The notes beneath the pieces were generated by a model that did no database searches, was not told the DNA's origin, and was given only the letters and a program-made list of their open reading frames with translations. A DNA stretch of 64,000 nucleotides. Source: Lumbricus terrestris (taxonomy: Eukaryota > Annelida > Clitellata > Crassiclitellata > Lumbricidae). Positions 23,001 to 33,319 of the stretch are shown piece by piece (position 1 is the stretch's first letter; each line of letters begins with the position of its first letter). The stretch covers positions 38,899,741 through 38,963,740 of the forward strand of contig OX457047.1 of the NCBI GenBank assembly GCA_949752735.1, given 5' to 3'. The translations under genes were made by a program, and so were the position numbers.

Positions 23001-26000
23001 ACGCTGGTTAAAAAAAACAGCATCAAATGATGTAGCGGAAAACTCTTTAAATAAACTACTGAAGAGTTTCGTCTTTGGCTGTGCCTGTGTCGGGAGCGCC
23101 TCGGAATAGTTATCCTGAAGGTGTGCTATATAAATTCCTCAGATAGGTAGATGAAGCGTGTGCGCCCGCTGAGCAAGCTGACATTTCTTAAGCTTAAATT
23201 TCAACCTAACGGCTTTGTTACCAGCAGTTTCTCATTCTGTCAGATCCTACCAATCCCAATACATTGTCACAGTCTTCCATCTCTGCAAACAATCCAATAC
23301 CACTAGACTACGGCAAATCTGCAGAGGTTAGTGCACAGCACGTTACAAATGTTAATGTGCTCATATTAGTGCCAAATATTATTGCCCTAATACCAAGTAG
23401 TCACTAAAGTTAAAGGTCTACTATTATTGCCAAAAGTATTGCCCTAATACGAAGTGGGTATCAATCCTGTTAGAATGTTAGATCATGGGCTTCAATGCAA
23501 ACAAGCCAGTAGAGAGGACATTTAACAAAAACTTAAAAGGCACTACATAAATGATCAGTTGTCTTACATTAGGCAAAAAAAAAATAATGTTGTGTTTCCG
23601 GTAACCCGACCGACCCTCTTTTATTGCCGCGACTCAAATAATTTTAAAAATTTTATGAAAAAAAATTTTATTGAACAAATTTTTTTTTCTCCAAAATTTG
23701 TTTTCACATAATACGGTGACATTGCCTTCCGTATAGAGTTGGATCTTAGGCAAAAAATGTTGTGTTTCCGGCAACCCAACCGACTCACTTTTATTGCAGC
23801 GACTCGGAAAATTTTGAGTAAATTTTTTATTTACATTGATATTGCCTTAGACTTTCACACCTGCCTAACTACTTCCTGGTTGCCAGTCTTGAAAAACCTC
23901 TAGCCTTATCATTCTCACTTGAGTCACCTCTAACGGTGACTAGGGAAAATAAATCTAGCAACCTCTAGGTGTAACTAGTCACTGGCCCGATCAGTCTGGA
24001 ACGACCCCTAGCAGTGATGTTTTGTTCGCGCTCATCTTCCCATTCCCTTCCCACTTTATCTTACCAGAAAGGATGTCAACAAAATGAAATTAATAGAATT
24101 GTTTTCTTGAGCAATTTTAGGTACAGGGAAATAGGCAGTTTATACTTGCTTAGAACACGTACTTTGTTGCAGTGTGTACCTATATGCAAAAAAGAGTATT
24201 TCGGTATAATTTTTCGTATAGTCACTGTATAAAAATATTTTACCAAAATAAAAATATTTTTCGACCTACCTACCCAATTTTTTTTTAGCTCTGTCACCGG
24301 AAACAGAGCATTATTTTTTTTGGGCCTTACAATACAAACACATAATGACTGGACAGTTACCAATCCACAGATAGTAGACCAGTTTCGTGATTTTCTGGAA
24401 CTCAGCTGGAATGTCGACCGTGAAGTCCTGGTAGAAGCACGGCTGGATGGGGCAGCGGTCGGGAAAAGGAGGAAAATTGTTGCGTCTCGCTAAGAAAAAA
24501 AAATCCAAACAGAATCCGTGTGATCCGTGTGAACCAGAGAGCTTTGCCTGTGATTTAAGACCAGCATAATGAAAAAGAATAAGTACACATTAATGAATAC
24601 AATCAAAATATGGCATCGTTATAAAATCGCATCTATGTTCATGTGAAACCACAGTCAAAGTCAATTAGAAACAAAACGTCAAAATCTCATCATTTTATAG
24701 AAACCAGAAGTCAAGAAGTCAGAGAGCAAGTATTAAACTTAACCAGATGAGCTTAAGCTTGACAAAAACAGACGTGACTTGAAATCAGCTTCAAAACTGA
24801 TGCAAAAAAGTCAGTAAATCTTTCAGCCTTGCAATAACTCAGTCAAGGTAAGATTTCTCAAATCCTGAATCCAGCAGAGACTAAAAATATACATGTATGC
24901 GATGCAGAAGAACACTTAGATAGGTTCCTTAAGACAGTTTAAGTACAATTAATAAATGTAGTGTATAACATGTAAGCAGCAGCTCAATTCTTCTCAGCAT
25001 CAACTCATAAGGTAGGATGTTCAATTCTACCTTGCCATCAGCGTACAGTCTGTGCACTCATTATAGCTGAGCTGGTGAAGCAGAAATCTCAAAACAAATG
25101 TCGCCAGGCAACGCCGAGCGCTCAGTTGTAGGGCCGTCCATCTGGAATGACCTCCGTCCTTCAAAGCTGTATTACATCTGACCTATCAAACTTTGTTTCA
25201 TAAATCTCTCAAGTCATTTTTCTATTGCCGTGGCTGGGCTGGGAGCGCTTCTGAGTAGACTCCTTGAAGGGTCACTATAGACAAGTCCATGTAGAATGAA
25301 TGAATAAATGAAAGAACGAAATGTTTACCATGACTTACCGTCAAATCCTAGGTTGCGCTGTAATTCCTCCTCCCTCACTCGCAGTTCCTCCGCCTTTCGA
25401 TCCAGCTCCTCCTGCTTCCTCTTCAGCTCCTCCTCTTCCCACGACGACTTCATTGGAACCTGGGAGCTTGGCTCCAGCACGGCCGGCTGCATTGGTGCCA
25501 CCATTGACGTTGGCGGCTGTCCAGCACGAGCGCTTGTATGTGCCTGCACAAGGAGATTGAAAGCGTTGGAGAAAGATATAGTTATATACTTAGAACAAAT
25601 CGCCTCTTATCAGTAAATCATACATCTATTATTATTACTACTTTTATCATTGTTATTATTACTTAAAATTATTATTATCATTACTTGTATTATTACTATT
25701 ATTACTTTTATTATTATCATTGCTTTTATTATTATTACTTTTATTATTGCTATTATAACTTGTATTATTATTATTATTATCACTTTTATTATTATTATTA
25801 TTACTTTTATTAATATTATAACTTTTATTATTGTTATTATAACTTTTATTAATATTATTATATTACTTTTATTAGTTTGTACCTACAGTAAATTTTAAAG
25901 TCATGGGTATTTGGTAATCTAAAGGTGCTTAAAATATTGGGGTCCCATTAAAAATCTAGTCATATATGGAACTGTGCATGTATGGATGTGTAAATATATA

Positions 26001-27714
26001 AAATTAGAATATATTATGTATAATTATACACAATGTTACACATATATAAATATGTACATGTAGCTACATTTACTCAATTTATATAATAATAACGAGAATG
26101 TATTCTATGCCAGAGGTTTCAAACAGTGGCCCGCATACCAAGAGAGGTCCACCAAGGATATGGCGGGGCAATTGAGAACATCCTGAAAATATTCTCGGAA
26201 CAGTCTGCCTGTTGTTTAGCTCAAACTTTACGTTAGAAATTTTACTTCCTAAATAGTTGAGACCGTGAGCTATGCCTACAAAAGTTAAAGTCCTGAGTCT
26301 TCTCTTCTTTAGGTCTGCTGCCTCTCGGCAGGTCCAGATGCCCAACGACGCCACTCTTTGTAGTTTTGCCATTGGCATTGTCTTGGGAAGAAATAGAGAG
26401 GTGGTTTCCCGTTGCCTTCCTCTCGGTGTTTTTATTGAGACACCATCTATAGCGTCATGTCTTCCACTGTCCGTCCTTTTCTTCCTTCTCCAGGTGTGTT
26501 GGGTTCGCTTATACCGGCGAAAGTTCGGTCGTCCACCACGCACTTTGCTTCCACAGGGGTACCGCGAGTAGGTGGCGTGGTGGGCAGTTGAGGGGCAGAG
26601 GCTTTTTGAGATGCATGCCACCATTTCCACTCCCTGAGTCTGTGGTCCAAAAAAGTTTGAGAACCACTGTTCTAAGTTCATCCCTGCCACACAACTCCCA
26701 GGTGCGCTGAAGGTGTTAAGATAAATACCTGTGATCCATAGTTAGGTGGCTGATCAGCAAACGGATTAAAGTCATTCAGGACTTGACGTGTGGCCTGTGA
26801 TCGAGCCGCTTGTTGGATCGCCGGATCCTGAGCATAGTAAACCAAAAAAATAGTTGTAAACAAGTGCAAATATTTTCACTAATTTTTGAACCGATACAGC
26901 AAAATAAACGATGAAGTAGAGGGGCATTTGATTAGGGGGAACTGCCTTTTAAGGGGCCAAGAATGTGGCACTTACACCAAAGCTCAACTATCTTAAATCA
27001 CTTAGGAAATAAGCACAAGATATTTTTAGGTTTTAATAATTTAACTATTAATAAAAATTACAACAATTCATATGGTGCCGTAACCAGGGTGAGAATTGCC
27101 GGGGTTTGGGGGGTTTCAACCCCTCAGTCTTTCTTAGAGCCCCATAGTAAAAACTGTTTTTCACACCCAAATTTCAAGTGGATAATGGTCCAACCCCCCC
27201 CCCCAGTTATTTTACCACAATTCTTACACTGGTCGTAACACAATTACACGAGTGCATTTCAAAGCAGCTAACATCCTGGGAGCAGGGACAGGCAGCGCTT
27301 GTAAGCCACGTTTTAGAGATGGTTTTTTATTGTCATGCTCAGGGGCCAGATTTATCTTAGCACAGTCTGAGTTCAATGCAGCATATGGAATTGCACCGCT
27401 TGTTTTTAGAATGAGCTGGCAAGGTCCTGTTTTCCTGATTTGGCATGCAGTTGCATCGACAGAAAGTCCCTTGTAACAGACTTACACATTTAAAGCATTG
27501 CGGCCTAATTGACACTAACTTTATTGCTTGTGCTCCATATTTGCATATCAAAGATCTGCTTTGCAATCGTTGTTACTTTAATACTACAAGACATCATTTA
27601 CGTGAAGCTCAATTTCTATAACGATGATACGACGCCTTCAAACCTTCGCTTGTTAACAACCTGAAAGAGATTCTGCGTTTCTGGGTCTGCAAAAGGATTC
27701 TCGAATTCGGACAT
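20034..27714 (-). CDS. SCAMP: Secretory carrier-associated membrane protein (SCAMP), complete, 8 exons
   Basis: SCAMPs are tetraspan proteins of post-Golgi and endosomal vesicles, acting in exo- and endocytosis. Coding exons, 5' to 3': 27714-27661, 26827-26729, 25543-25339, 24489-24361, 22819-22642, 21951-21850, 21256-21127, 20183-20034. All phases close, giving 348 aa, near the usual 330-350. Two NPF motifs (residues 6-8 and 39-41) would bind EH-domain proteins. A Glu/Lys-rich heptad-like coiled coil spans about 86-117, then [11 protein letters not shown]. Four hydrophobic spans lie near 153-180, 198-217, 229-248 and 272-291. The signature cytosolic E peptide [11 protein letters not shown] is at 212-222. 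The C-terminus has [16 protein letters not shown]. The 102-bp exon 6 is Phe-rich and easily missed. Introns are full of repeats. Family assignment is firm; the paralogue is not resolved. Confidence 0.96.
20341..20462. repeat. ~40-bp tandem repeat, 3 copies
   Basis: Three imperfect units with CAAGTCGGTATA...GTCGCGTTAGT in the last intron of the SCAMP gene. Confidence 0.85.
20755..20843. repeat. Dispersed repeat, intact copy (empty site)
   Basis: GGGTATGAAGTGTTAGCGAC...GTGATCAGTCCTCTCCCTCA matches 58735-58975. The latter is split by a 148-bp MITE, so this copy shows the uninterrupted arrangement. Confidence 0.75.
21360..21840. repeat. Degenerate (TTATTGACTGAC)n satellite
   Basis: About 480 bp of GACTGACTTATTTATT permutations immediately downstream (in gene sense) of SCAMP exon 6. 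The repeat ends about 10 bp from that exon's splice donor. Confidence 0.95.
22338..22544 (-). mobile_element. tRNA-derived SINE, copy 1
   Basis: Read on the minus strand it starts GGGGTGCGGTGGTGTAGTGG (A-box region) and carries GGTTCGAATCC (B box), the internal RNA polymerase III promoter of a tRNA head. The 3' part ends AAGGGCGCTATAACAAGTGC, resembling the LINE tail seen elsewhere here. A second copy in the same orientation is at 41270-41483. It is a SINE and not a tRNA gene, because there is no acceptor-stem closure. Confidence 0.85.
23572..24326. mobile_element. TIR element with GTTTCCGGT termini, possibly Harbinger-like
   Basis: The left GGCAAAAAAAAAATAATG...TGTTTCCGGTAACC matches the reverse complement of the right end ...GTCACCGGAAACAGAGCATTATTTTTTTTGGGCC. 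Both are bordered by TTA (23569-23571 and 24327-24329), as in PIF/Harbinger 3-bp duplications. A second left-end-like segment starts at 23747, so the structure is composite. The right end is only 32 bp from SCAMP exon 4. Confidence 0.5.
25060..25300 (+). pseudogene. LINE (CR1/L2-like) 3'-end fragment
   Basis: Reads roughly [19 protein letters not shown] before a non-coding tail GGGAGCGCTTCTGAGTAGAC and a (GAAT)n end. This is the C-terminus and 3' UTR of a CR1/L2-type element. It ends about 40 bp from SCAMP exon 3. Confidence 0.6.
25625..25875. repeat. (ATT)n microsatellite
   Basis: TTATTATTACTTTTATTATT repeats in a SCAMP intron. Confidence 0.95.
26111..26669. mobile_element. hAT-like element, CAGNGGTTTCAAAC termini, 559 bp
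   Basis: Left CAGAGGTTTCAAACAGTGG; right AAGTTTGAGAACCACTG, the classical Charlie-like hAT terminus. Flanking octamers TTCTATGC (26103-26110) and TTCTAAGT (26670-26677) match at 6 of 8. The interior has no transposase motif that I recognise. Confidence 0.75.
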
Positions 27715-28140
27715 GTTCGTTCTGTGAGTTGAGTTTTCTTTGGAAGATGGCAAAACAATTCAGTTGCGAAATGCTGTAAAATGGCACTGCATAATCATAC
27801 AAACGTGCAAAGTACAGCAAGCAGCACTGTGGGTCACAGCAGCGCAGAAAATCATATGATGCGCGTCTTAAAACAGCCGACGAAGGAGTGCGCTAACAGT
27901 CACGTTTAGACTGAAAATAAAATAAAACGACTGCTGCAAAATTCGCTATCCAACAAATGTGCACTAATTATCGCAGTTCTTTTTTAAATGTTAGATTTAA
28001 TACAGCTCAATTATAAAACTGACTCGTTACAATATTCTAGTTTGCGTCGAAGCTCAGCGCAACATAATTACAACGAAATCGATCTTGACTTCCGGTCTCG
28101 TGGCTCATGAACTGTGCGCCGTTTGCAATGGATCGCATTC

Positions 28141-28190
28141 ATTCATTCATTCATTCATTCATTCATTCATTCATTCATTCATTATGATTA
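28141..28190. repeat. (ATTC)n microsatellite
   Basis: About eleven ATTC units at the left border of the LINE fragment. Confidence 0.95.
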
Positions 28191-28230
28191 TGTCGTATAG
28201 CAGTGGCGGCTCGAGCTATAAAACTTCAGC

Positions 28231-28690
28231 ATGTCTCGTCATAAGGCAAGTCATTCATTTCAAGAATTTATACAGCGCCTTGTCACTCTTGATACTCTAC
28301 GCTGGCTCCCTATCTCACAGCGCATCGAGTACAGAATTGCTTCACTGGTTTGGCGTTGTCTCCTTGGCTGTGCTCCGACTTATCTTGTTGAGCTCTGCCG
28401 TCCAGTATCTGTTGTCCTGGCTCGCCGAGCCCTTAATTCGCTCTGCCTCTAGTGGGAAGCTTTTGGTCCCACGTGTTGAAACCTCAACCTGTCAGCGTCG
28501 TGCTTTCTCAGTTGTAGGTCCATCTGTCTGGAATAGTCTCCCGTTGCAGGTGCGCCTGCTACCAAGGGTTGACTCATCAGTCTTCTACAATTAGCTCCTT
28601 AAAACTTTTTTGTTTCACCGTGGTTGGATTGGGAGCGCTTCTGAGTGGATTTCTTGAAGAGGCGCTATATAAATTCTTGAAATGAATGAA
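28231..28690 (+). pseudogene. CR1/L2-like LINE reverse-transcriptase C-terminus and 3' tail
   Basis: Frame one gives LRWLPISQRIEYRIASLVWR...CAPTYLVELCRP. After a frameshift near 28430-28450 the neighbouring frame continues with KLLVPRVETSTCQRRAFSVV and GPSVWNSLPLQVR, ending at a stop at 28594. Order and motifs are those that follow the RT domain in CR1/L2-type elements. The tail GGGAGCGCTTCTGAGTGG...GGCGCTATATAAATTCTTGAA with (TGAA)n follows. A second, inverted tail lies at about 28254-28282, so the fragment has tail sequences facing outward on both sides. Confidence 0.8.
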
Positions 28691-29050
28691 TGAATGAACA
28701 AGCATCCCAGTTATAAGCTAGGCAGACTTTCGAGCCCAACTGGGCCTATGCCGAGCTATAGGCTATTGCAAGGACATAATATGACGTTTGTGCTTCACGT
28801 GACCCGCACAATTGGATATGAATTTTGTTTACTTTAAAATTGTTGACTGATCGCTTTTGTCATAATTATGATTCGAAATGTTCGACTTTGATCTTTGCTC
28901 ACTAGCCTAAATCGCATAAGCTATGCTTGAACTACGATATCACCTAATAATTATGTCCGCGTCGTTTACCTTAATTGCCATTTTGAAAGCACGCGTAATC
29001 TAGGCCTATAGGCTACATTCTACACTCATCATAAAGAAAGATTAGGTCGT

Positions 29051-29506
29051 CAGGGCAGGATTAAGAAATGGGGGCCCTGTTTAGAAATTTGTTGTGATCT
29101 TTCTGATGATTGATTTTTTAGTCGTTTAGCTGGTCGAAATTTCTTTAGAATATAGGCCTACCGATTTCCCCCTGCCAAAATAGCTGATGACATTTTAAAG
29201 TCGTTTTCGCTTGTGTGGGGACCCCCTAAAGTGTGGGGGCCTGCAGGGCTTTTTTAACGTGCAGTTATACACAAAATGTGCAGTTCTAAAGAGATTTGTG
29301 CAGTTGTATAAGCACTTCCGTCACGTTACGCGTGCAGTTAAAACTAGTAAAAATATAGGTCATTTTCCTCAGATTGGGAGTAATTTACAATGGAGGATGA
29401 GAAAGGAGAGAAGATCTATAGAGGATGTGCAGTTCTAAAAATTCCTTAAAAACAGCCCTGTGGGCCTGTTCGGTCGAACATGTTGTACATGCCGTAATCC
29501 GGCCCT
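29051..29506. mobile_element. TIR element CAGGGCMGGATTA, split by a nested MITE
   Basis: Left CAGGGCAGGATTAAG and right CGTAATCCGGCCCTG are imperfect inverted repeats. The octamers outside do not match, so the boundary is less certain than for other elements here. The 217-bp MITE at 29244-29460 sits inside it. Confidence 0.55.
29244..29460. mobile_element. MITE, CAGGGCT...AACTGCACA family, copy 2
   Basis: Starts CAGGGCTTTTTTAACGTGC and ends TTAAAAACAGCCCTG. Flanking octamers GGGGCCTG (29236-29243) and TGGGCCTG (29461-29468) match at 7 of 8. Inverted relative to the copies at 7212 and 46267. Confidence 0.85.
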
Positions 29507-29674
29507 GATTATATGTCGTATAGCAGTACTAGCCTATGTCTCGTCAGTGTCACATGATTTATTTGGCAGGTCGAAGAATTTAAATACAAAATGTAAAATC
29601 CAATTAGTCATAAGGCAAGTCACGAGTAAAATAAGCAAGTCCGATATATGTCTTGGGTCTGACTTCTTATAGGA

Positions 29675-29677
<3 letters not shown>

Positions 29678-29752
<75 letters not shown>
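29678..29752. repeat. (TA)n microsatellite
   Basis: Nearly pure TA dinucleotides, likely cruciform-prone. Confidence 0.97.
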
Positions 29753-29753
<1 letters not shown>

Positions 29754-29910
29754 TATTCCCAGGTCATTCGTAGGCCTACCATTACTAAAATAATGTACAG
29801 ACAGTAAAGTCGTTGATCGCTCTCTCCTCAGCACTCAAATAGCAGTGTCCAGTCTCAACTATTTTCTTGGGTCATGAAGAGAGCTAAAAGGTTGCAATTA
29901 TTATTATTAC

Positions 29911-30550
29911 AAGCTTTTGATAAGCTGTTCCCTCTACGCCACCGTACTTCGCACGGCCTCTAAAAATTAAAATTCATGCTTCACGCGCTATTGACTATTA
30001 GTCAACTTTTTAATTTTTAATTAGGCTACTTCCGACTTTTTCAACGAAACCAATGTGCAGTACGATTCCCGAGTTAAAAAATTAAGTTACAGAATCGAAA
30101 TAATAAAATTGTTGATTTATGAAAAGTGTGAGCGCTTCCCGTGTTCCACACGCAGAGATTTTAATCGCTGCTGAGACTGATTGATTGGGTGTCTACGATG
30201 TCTTTCTGCAGCACATGATTGGGTGTGTGATAAGCTTTTGATAAGCTGTTCCCTCTACGCCACCGTACTTCGCACGGCCTCTAAAAATTAAAATTCATGC
30301 TTCACGCGCTATTGACTATTAGTCAACTTTTTAATTTTTAATTAGGCTACTTCCGACTTTTTCAACGAAACCAATGTGCAGTACGATTCCCGAGTTAAAA
30401 AATTAAGTTACAGAATCGAAATAATAAAATTGTTGATTTATGAAAAGTGTGAGCGCTTCCCGTGTTCCACACGCAGAGATTTTAATCGCTGCTGAGACTG
30501 ATTGATTGGGTGTCTACGATGTCTTTCTGCAGCACATGATTGGGTGTGTG
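29911..30550. repeat. Perfect 319-bp tandem duplication
   Basis: 29911-30229 and 30232-30550 appear identical over 319 bp at a period of 321. The copies begin AAGCTTTTGATAAGCTG and end GCACATGATTGGGTGTGTG. Either a very recent duplication or an assembly artefact. Confidence 0.93.
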
Positions 30551-31012
30551 TCTGGATACGAATTGGTAAGATCATGTCATTTGATTCGATCCATAGTTTT
30601 AATTTATTTGCATTTGCGTAAGTTAGTTTACAGAATCACGTGCACCAGTTCAGACTGATGAGGCACAGCACCTCATCTGTCGACTAATAATAATTGCACC
30701 CGAGCCGTAGCCTTCTGATGGTAGCCTACGTCGGATTACACACTCGATATTTGATCCAGCCTCGTAGGCGCCTGCACATGAGAGCAAGATCGATTTCTTT
30801 CACATATCACATTCACCGCTTCAGGCCATGATGACGCGTTGCAGTGTCATGCTGGTCCACCTTCTGCACACAGTTCTGGGCGTCCATGCTCTTGCGGATC
30901 TCGTCAACACACAACAGCATTCTAATCTTATGCTTGCAGTACCTTGCATTAGGATGACATTCCAGTTTATTTGCATAAAACTGGGTGGGGAGAACTGAGG
31001 TCATGGAAGCAC
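30551..31012. other. Intergenic; weak minus-strand exon candidate
   Basis: On the minus strand, from about 30935 to the stop at 30813, the frame reads KIRMLLCVDEIRKSMDAQNC, then VQKVDQHDTATRHHGLKR and stops. Codon use looks coding-like and a possible acceptor (CTGCAAG) precedes it. I do not recognise the family and no partner exon was found. Confidence 0.25.
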
Positions 31013-31171
31013 ATGACTTATCTATTAAATCAACTTGGACTTTGGGCTGATATTAAGGTCAAGTGGCTACAGACATTTGTCTTAATACCACCTCTGGCAG
31101 TCTGCTGTGCCATTATTGTAGCCAGTTTATTGTGCATGTTCACCATCAGTGCATTCGTCATTCTTGCATAA
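31013..31171 (+). CDS. Possible single-pass membrane microprotein (52 aa)
   Basis: From the ATG at 31013 the frame gives a short amphipathic N-part (MTYLLNQLGLWADIKVKWLQ) and then about 30 strongly hydrophobic residues ending FTISAFVILA at a stop. An upstream ATG at 30971 would add 14 residues. The layout fits a small tail-anchored membrane peptide, but AT-rich DNA produces such frames by chance and I recognise no family. Confidence 0.25.
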   Translation: MTYLLNQLGLWADIKVKWLQTFVLIPPLAVCCAIIVASLLCMFTISAFVILA

Positions 31172-31834
31172 AGTAAGTTACAGTCTAGTGTTTCTTTCTT
31201 TCTTTGGTTAAAACTAGTGTGGCTAAATGTATGAATTTACAGATATTTCCATGGCAAGCATGCATATTGTATTACAATTATTATATATAATATATTAAAA
31301 CATTTATAGCTCACTAATAGAGTGAGTGTTCAGATGCGCTCCCAATATGCGAGGCCATGACGAAAAAAAGGTTTAGAGAAAAGAAAATAGATGAGCACCT
31401 TCATCACTAATTGTCATTGCCAAAATCTAGTTATGGTAAGGAAACAGCATCTTATTTACAGCTTAGTTTTGGTGCACTATAGGCTGATGCCTCATGTTTT
31501 ACGGACCAAAGAGTGATAAAAAAACTTTACTAATTAACAATGATAAATTAGTACAGAGAACTGTGCCAACTATTGTTGGAAATTATTTGGCAGCTCATTC
31601 CGTGAACGAGAGAGAAGTGGAGTCTGTTGCTACCTGTTACTGTTGGTGTTATCAGGTCTAGTGAAGTGTGTTCAGTAGGATTTGTTATTTGTAGCAACTG
31701 TGTTGAGTTGCCAGCCCAATGCGTTTCACTAGTCGGACAATAGGAATAGTTCTTTGAATTGTCTGAGTGGTAGATAAATTGTGTAAGAAAATTTTTATAT
31801 AGTCTGTCATTTCTCTGCTTTTTCCAGCTCCAGG

Positions 31835-33319
31835 ATGAATCAGCTGTTCTCGATTGCCGTGCTCTTCATGGTGGCAGCGGCATCCGGCAAGTCAAGGTCG
31901 CTCGACAGAATACAAGTGCGCGACAAGTGGATGGTTGATCCTTTGGGAAGAGTGAGACTGTTTCATGGGTTTAATTCAGTGCAGAAGGGCCCTCCATGGT
32001 TCAACAGCGACATCCTCAACACCACGAAACTGCGCCTCTACCGCCATTGGGGCTTCAACGCTGTTAGGCTGGGAGCGATGTGGAAAGGAATCGAACCAAA
32101 CCCCGGTGAGTTTGACTCCGCGTTCCTTTCTCGACTGCAGGGCATCGTCCAGACTCTGGAGGACCACGGCATGCACGTCATACTCGACATGCACCAAGAC
32201 GTCCTTTCGATCTTCAACTGCTCCGAGAGCTCGGTCGGTTACGAAGGAGTTCCGCGGTGGTTGATAGAAAAGTTCCCCCCACCAGAGAACGCCTATCCAT
32301 GGCCTCTGAAGAGTCCTCCGAACGATGCCAACTGGGCTATGGGGTACTTTACAGAGGCGGTTTCTACGGCTTTTCAGCAGTTGTACAATGACACAAGTGG
32401 AGCGGTTGGGTACTTGTCGCGGTTTTGGGCAAAGGTTGCTGAGACGTTTAAGAATCAGACGAGCGTTCTCGGCTACGAACTGATGAATGAACCGTGGGCA
32501 GGTGACATCTACCACTTTCCAGTTCTCTATCCCGGAGAAGCGGGAAAGATGAATCTCGCTCCGTTGTACGATAAACTGAACTCCGCCATCCGACACGTCG
32601 ACGAAAACACCCTGTTGTTCTTCGAGCCTGTCACGTGGGCTGTGTTCCAGACAACCAAGATCTTCGGAACCGGGTTTGAAAATGTTCCCGGCGGCTCAGA
32701 GTACAGAAACAGAAGCGTCCTTTCATATCACTACTACTGCTGGCTTCTGCCTGAAGACCCGCACGGTCACTATCCTTTCACGCAGTTTCTGTGCGACCAG
32801 ATTCTCGGGCCGGAAATGATACACTCGATCGTCAGCGACGTCGGGAAGATCGGAGGGTCTTCGTTTCTCACGGAGTTCGGGCTCTGCGCTCCTGACGGCG
32901 ACCCATCGAGCGCAGACACGCTGGAATGCGAGTTCATTCTGTCACTTGCCGACAAGTTCCTCCAGTCGTGGACGTATTGGGACTCGGGGTTTTTCACTGG
33001 CGCCGGAGATGTTGATTGGAACGTCGTGAGACCTTTCGCACGAGTTTACGCCCGTGCAATTGCCGGCATCCCGCTGAGCATGACCTTTGACCTTGAAACG
33101 AAACGCTTTGAATTGTCATACATCATAGACAAGACGATCAAGGCGCCGAGTGAGGTGTTCATTCCTGATGTGCACTATCCGAAACCATTTCAGGTGAAGA
33201 CATCGGATCAACTGAGATTTAACTTTGATGAGAAATTGCGGATCCTCTATGTCTGGCCAACCAGCGATGATCTGTTGGAATCGACGTATGCCTTTATCCA
33301 TGTGTTACCATCACCATGA
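31835..33319 (+). CDS. Endoglycoceramidase-like glycosidase (GH5), secreted, single coding exon
   Basis: Endoglycoceramidases cleave the bond between the oligosaccharide and the ceramide of glycosphingolipids. The 494-aa frame opens with a signal peptide (MNQLFSIAVLFMVAAASG), so the product should be secreted or lysosomal. A GH5 TIM barrel follows: GFNAVRLGAMWKGIEPNPG near residue 75, MHQDV near 120, the acid/base Glu219 in YELMNEPWAG and the nucleophile Glu347 in FLTEFGLCAPDG. A C-terminal beta-type region covers about 410-494. Length matches bacterial and cnidarian enzymes (about 490-520). The coding region has no intron, but TTTTTCCAG|CTCCAGG just before the ATG looks like a splice acceptor, so a 5' UTR intron is likely. 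A possible ATTAAA polyadenylation signal is at 33531. Specificity (glucosyl- or galactosyl-ceramide type) cannot be told from sequence. Confidence 0.92.
   Translation: MNQLFSIAVLFMVAAASGKSRSLDRIQVRDKWMVDPLGRVRLFHGFNSVQKGPPWFNSDILNTTKLRLYRHWGFNAVRLGAMWKGIEPNPGEFDSAFLSRLQGIVQTLEDHGMHVILDMHQDVLSIFNCSESSVGYEGVPRWLIEKFPPPENAYPWPLKSPPNDANWAMGYFTEAVSTAFQQLYNDTSGAVGYLSRFWAKVAETFKNQTSVLGYELMNEPWAGDIYHFPVLYPGEAGKMNLAPLYDKLNSAIRHVDENTLLFFEPVTWAVFQTTKIFGTGFENVPGGSEYRNRSVLSYHYYCWLLPEDPHGHYPFTQFLCDQILGPEMIHSIVSDVGKIGGSSFLTEFGLCAPDGDPSSADTLECEFILSLADKFLQSWTYWDSGFFTGAGDVDWNVVRPFARVYARAIAGIPLSMTFDLETKRFELSYIIDKTIKAPSEVFIPDVHYPKPFQVKTSDQLRFNFDEKLRILYVWPTSDDLLESTYAFIHVLPSP

Noticed and set aside
27075..27245. 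MITE with left end GGTGCCGTAACCAGGG
   Set aside because: The possible right end CACTGGTCGTAAC is too poor a match and the flanks do not duplicate.
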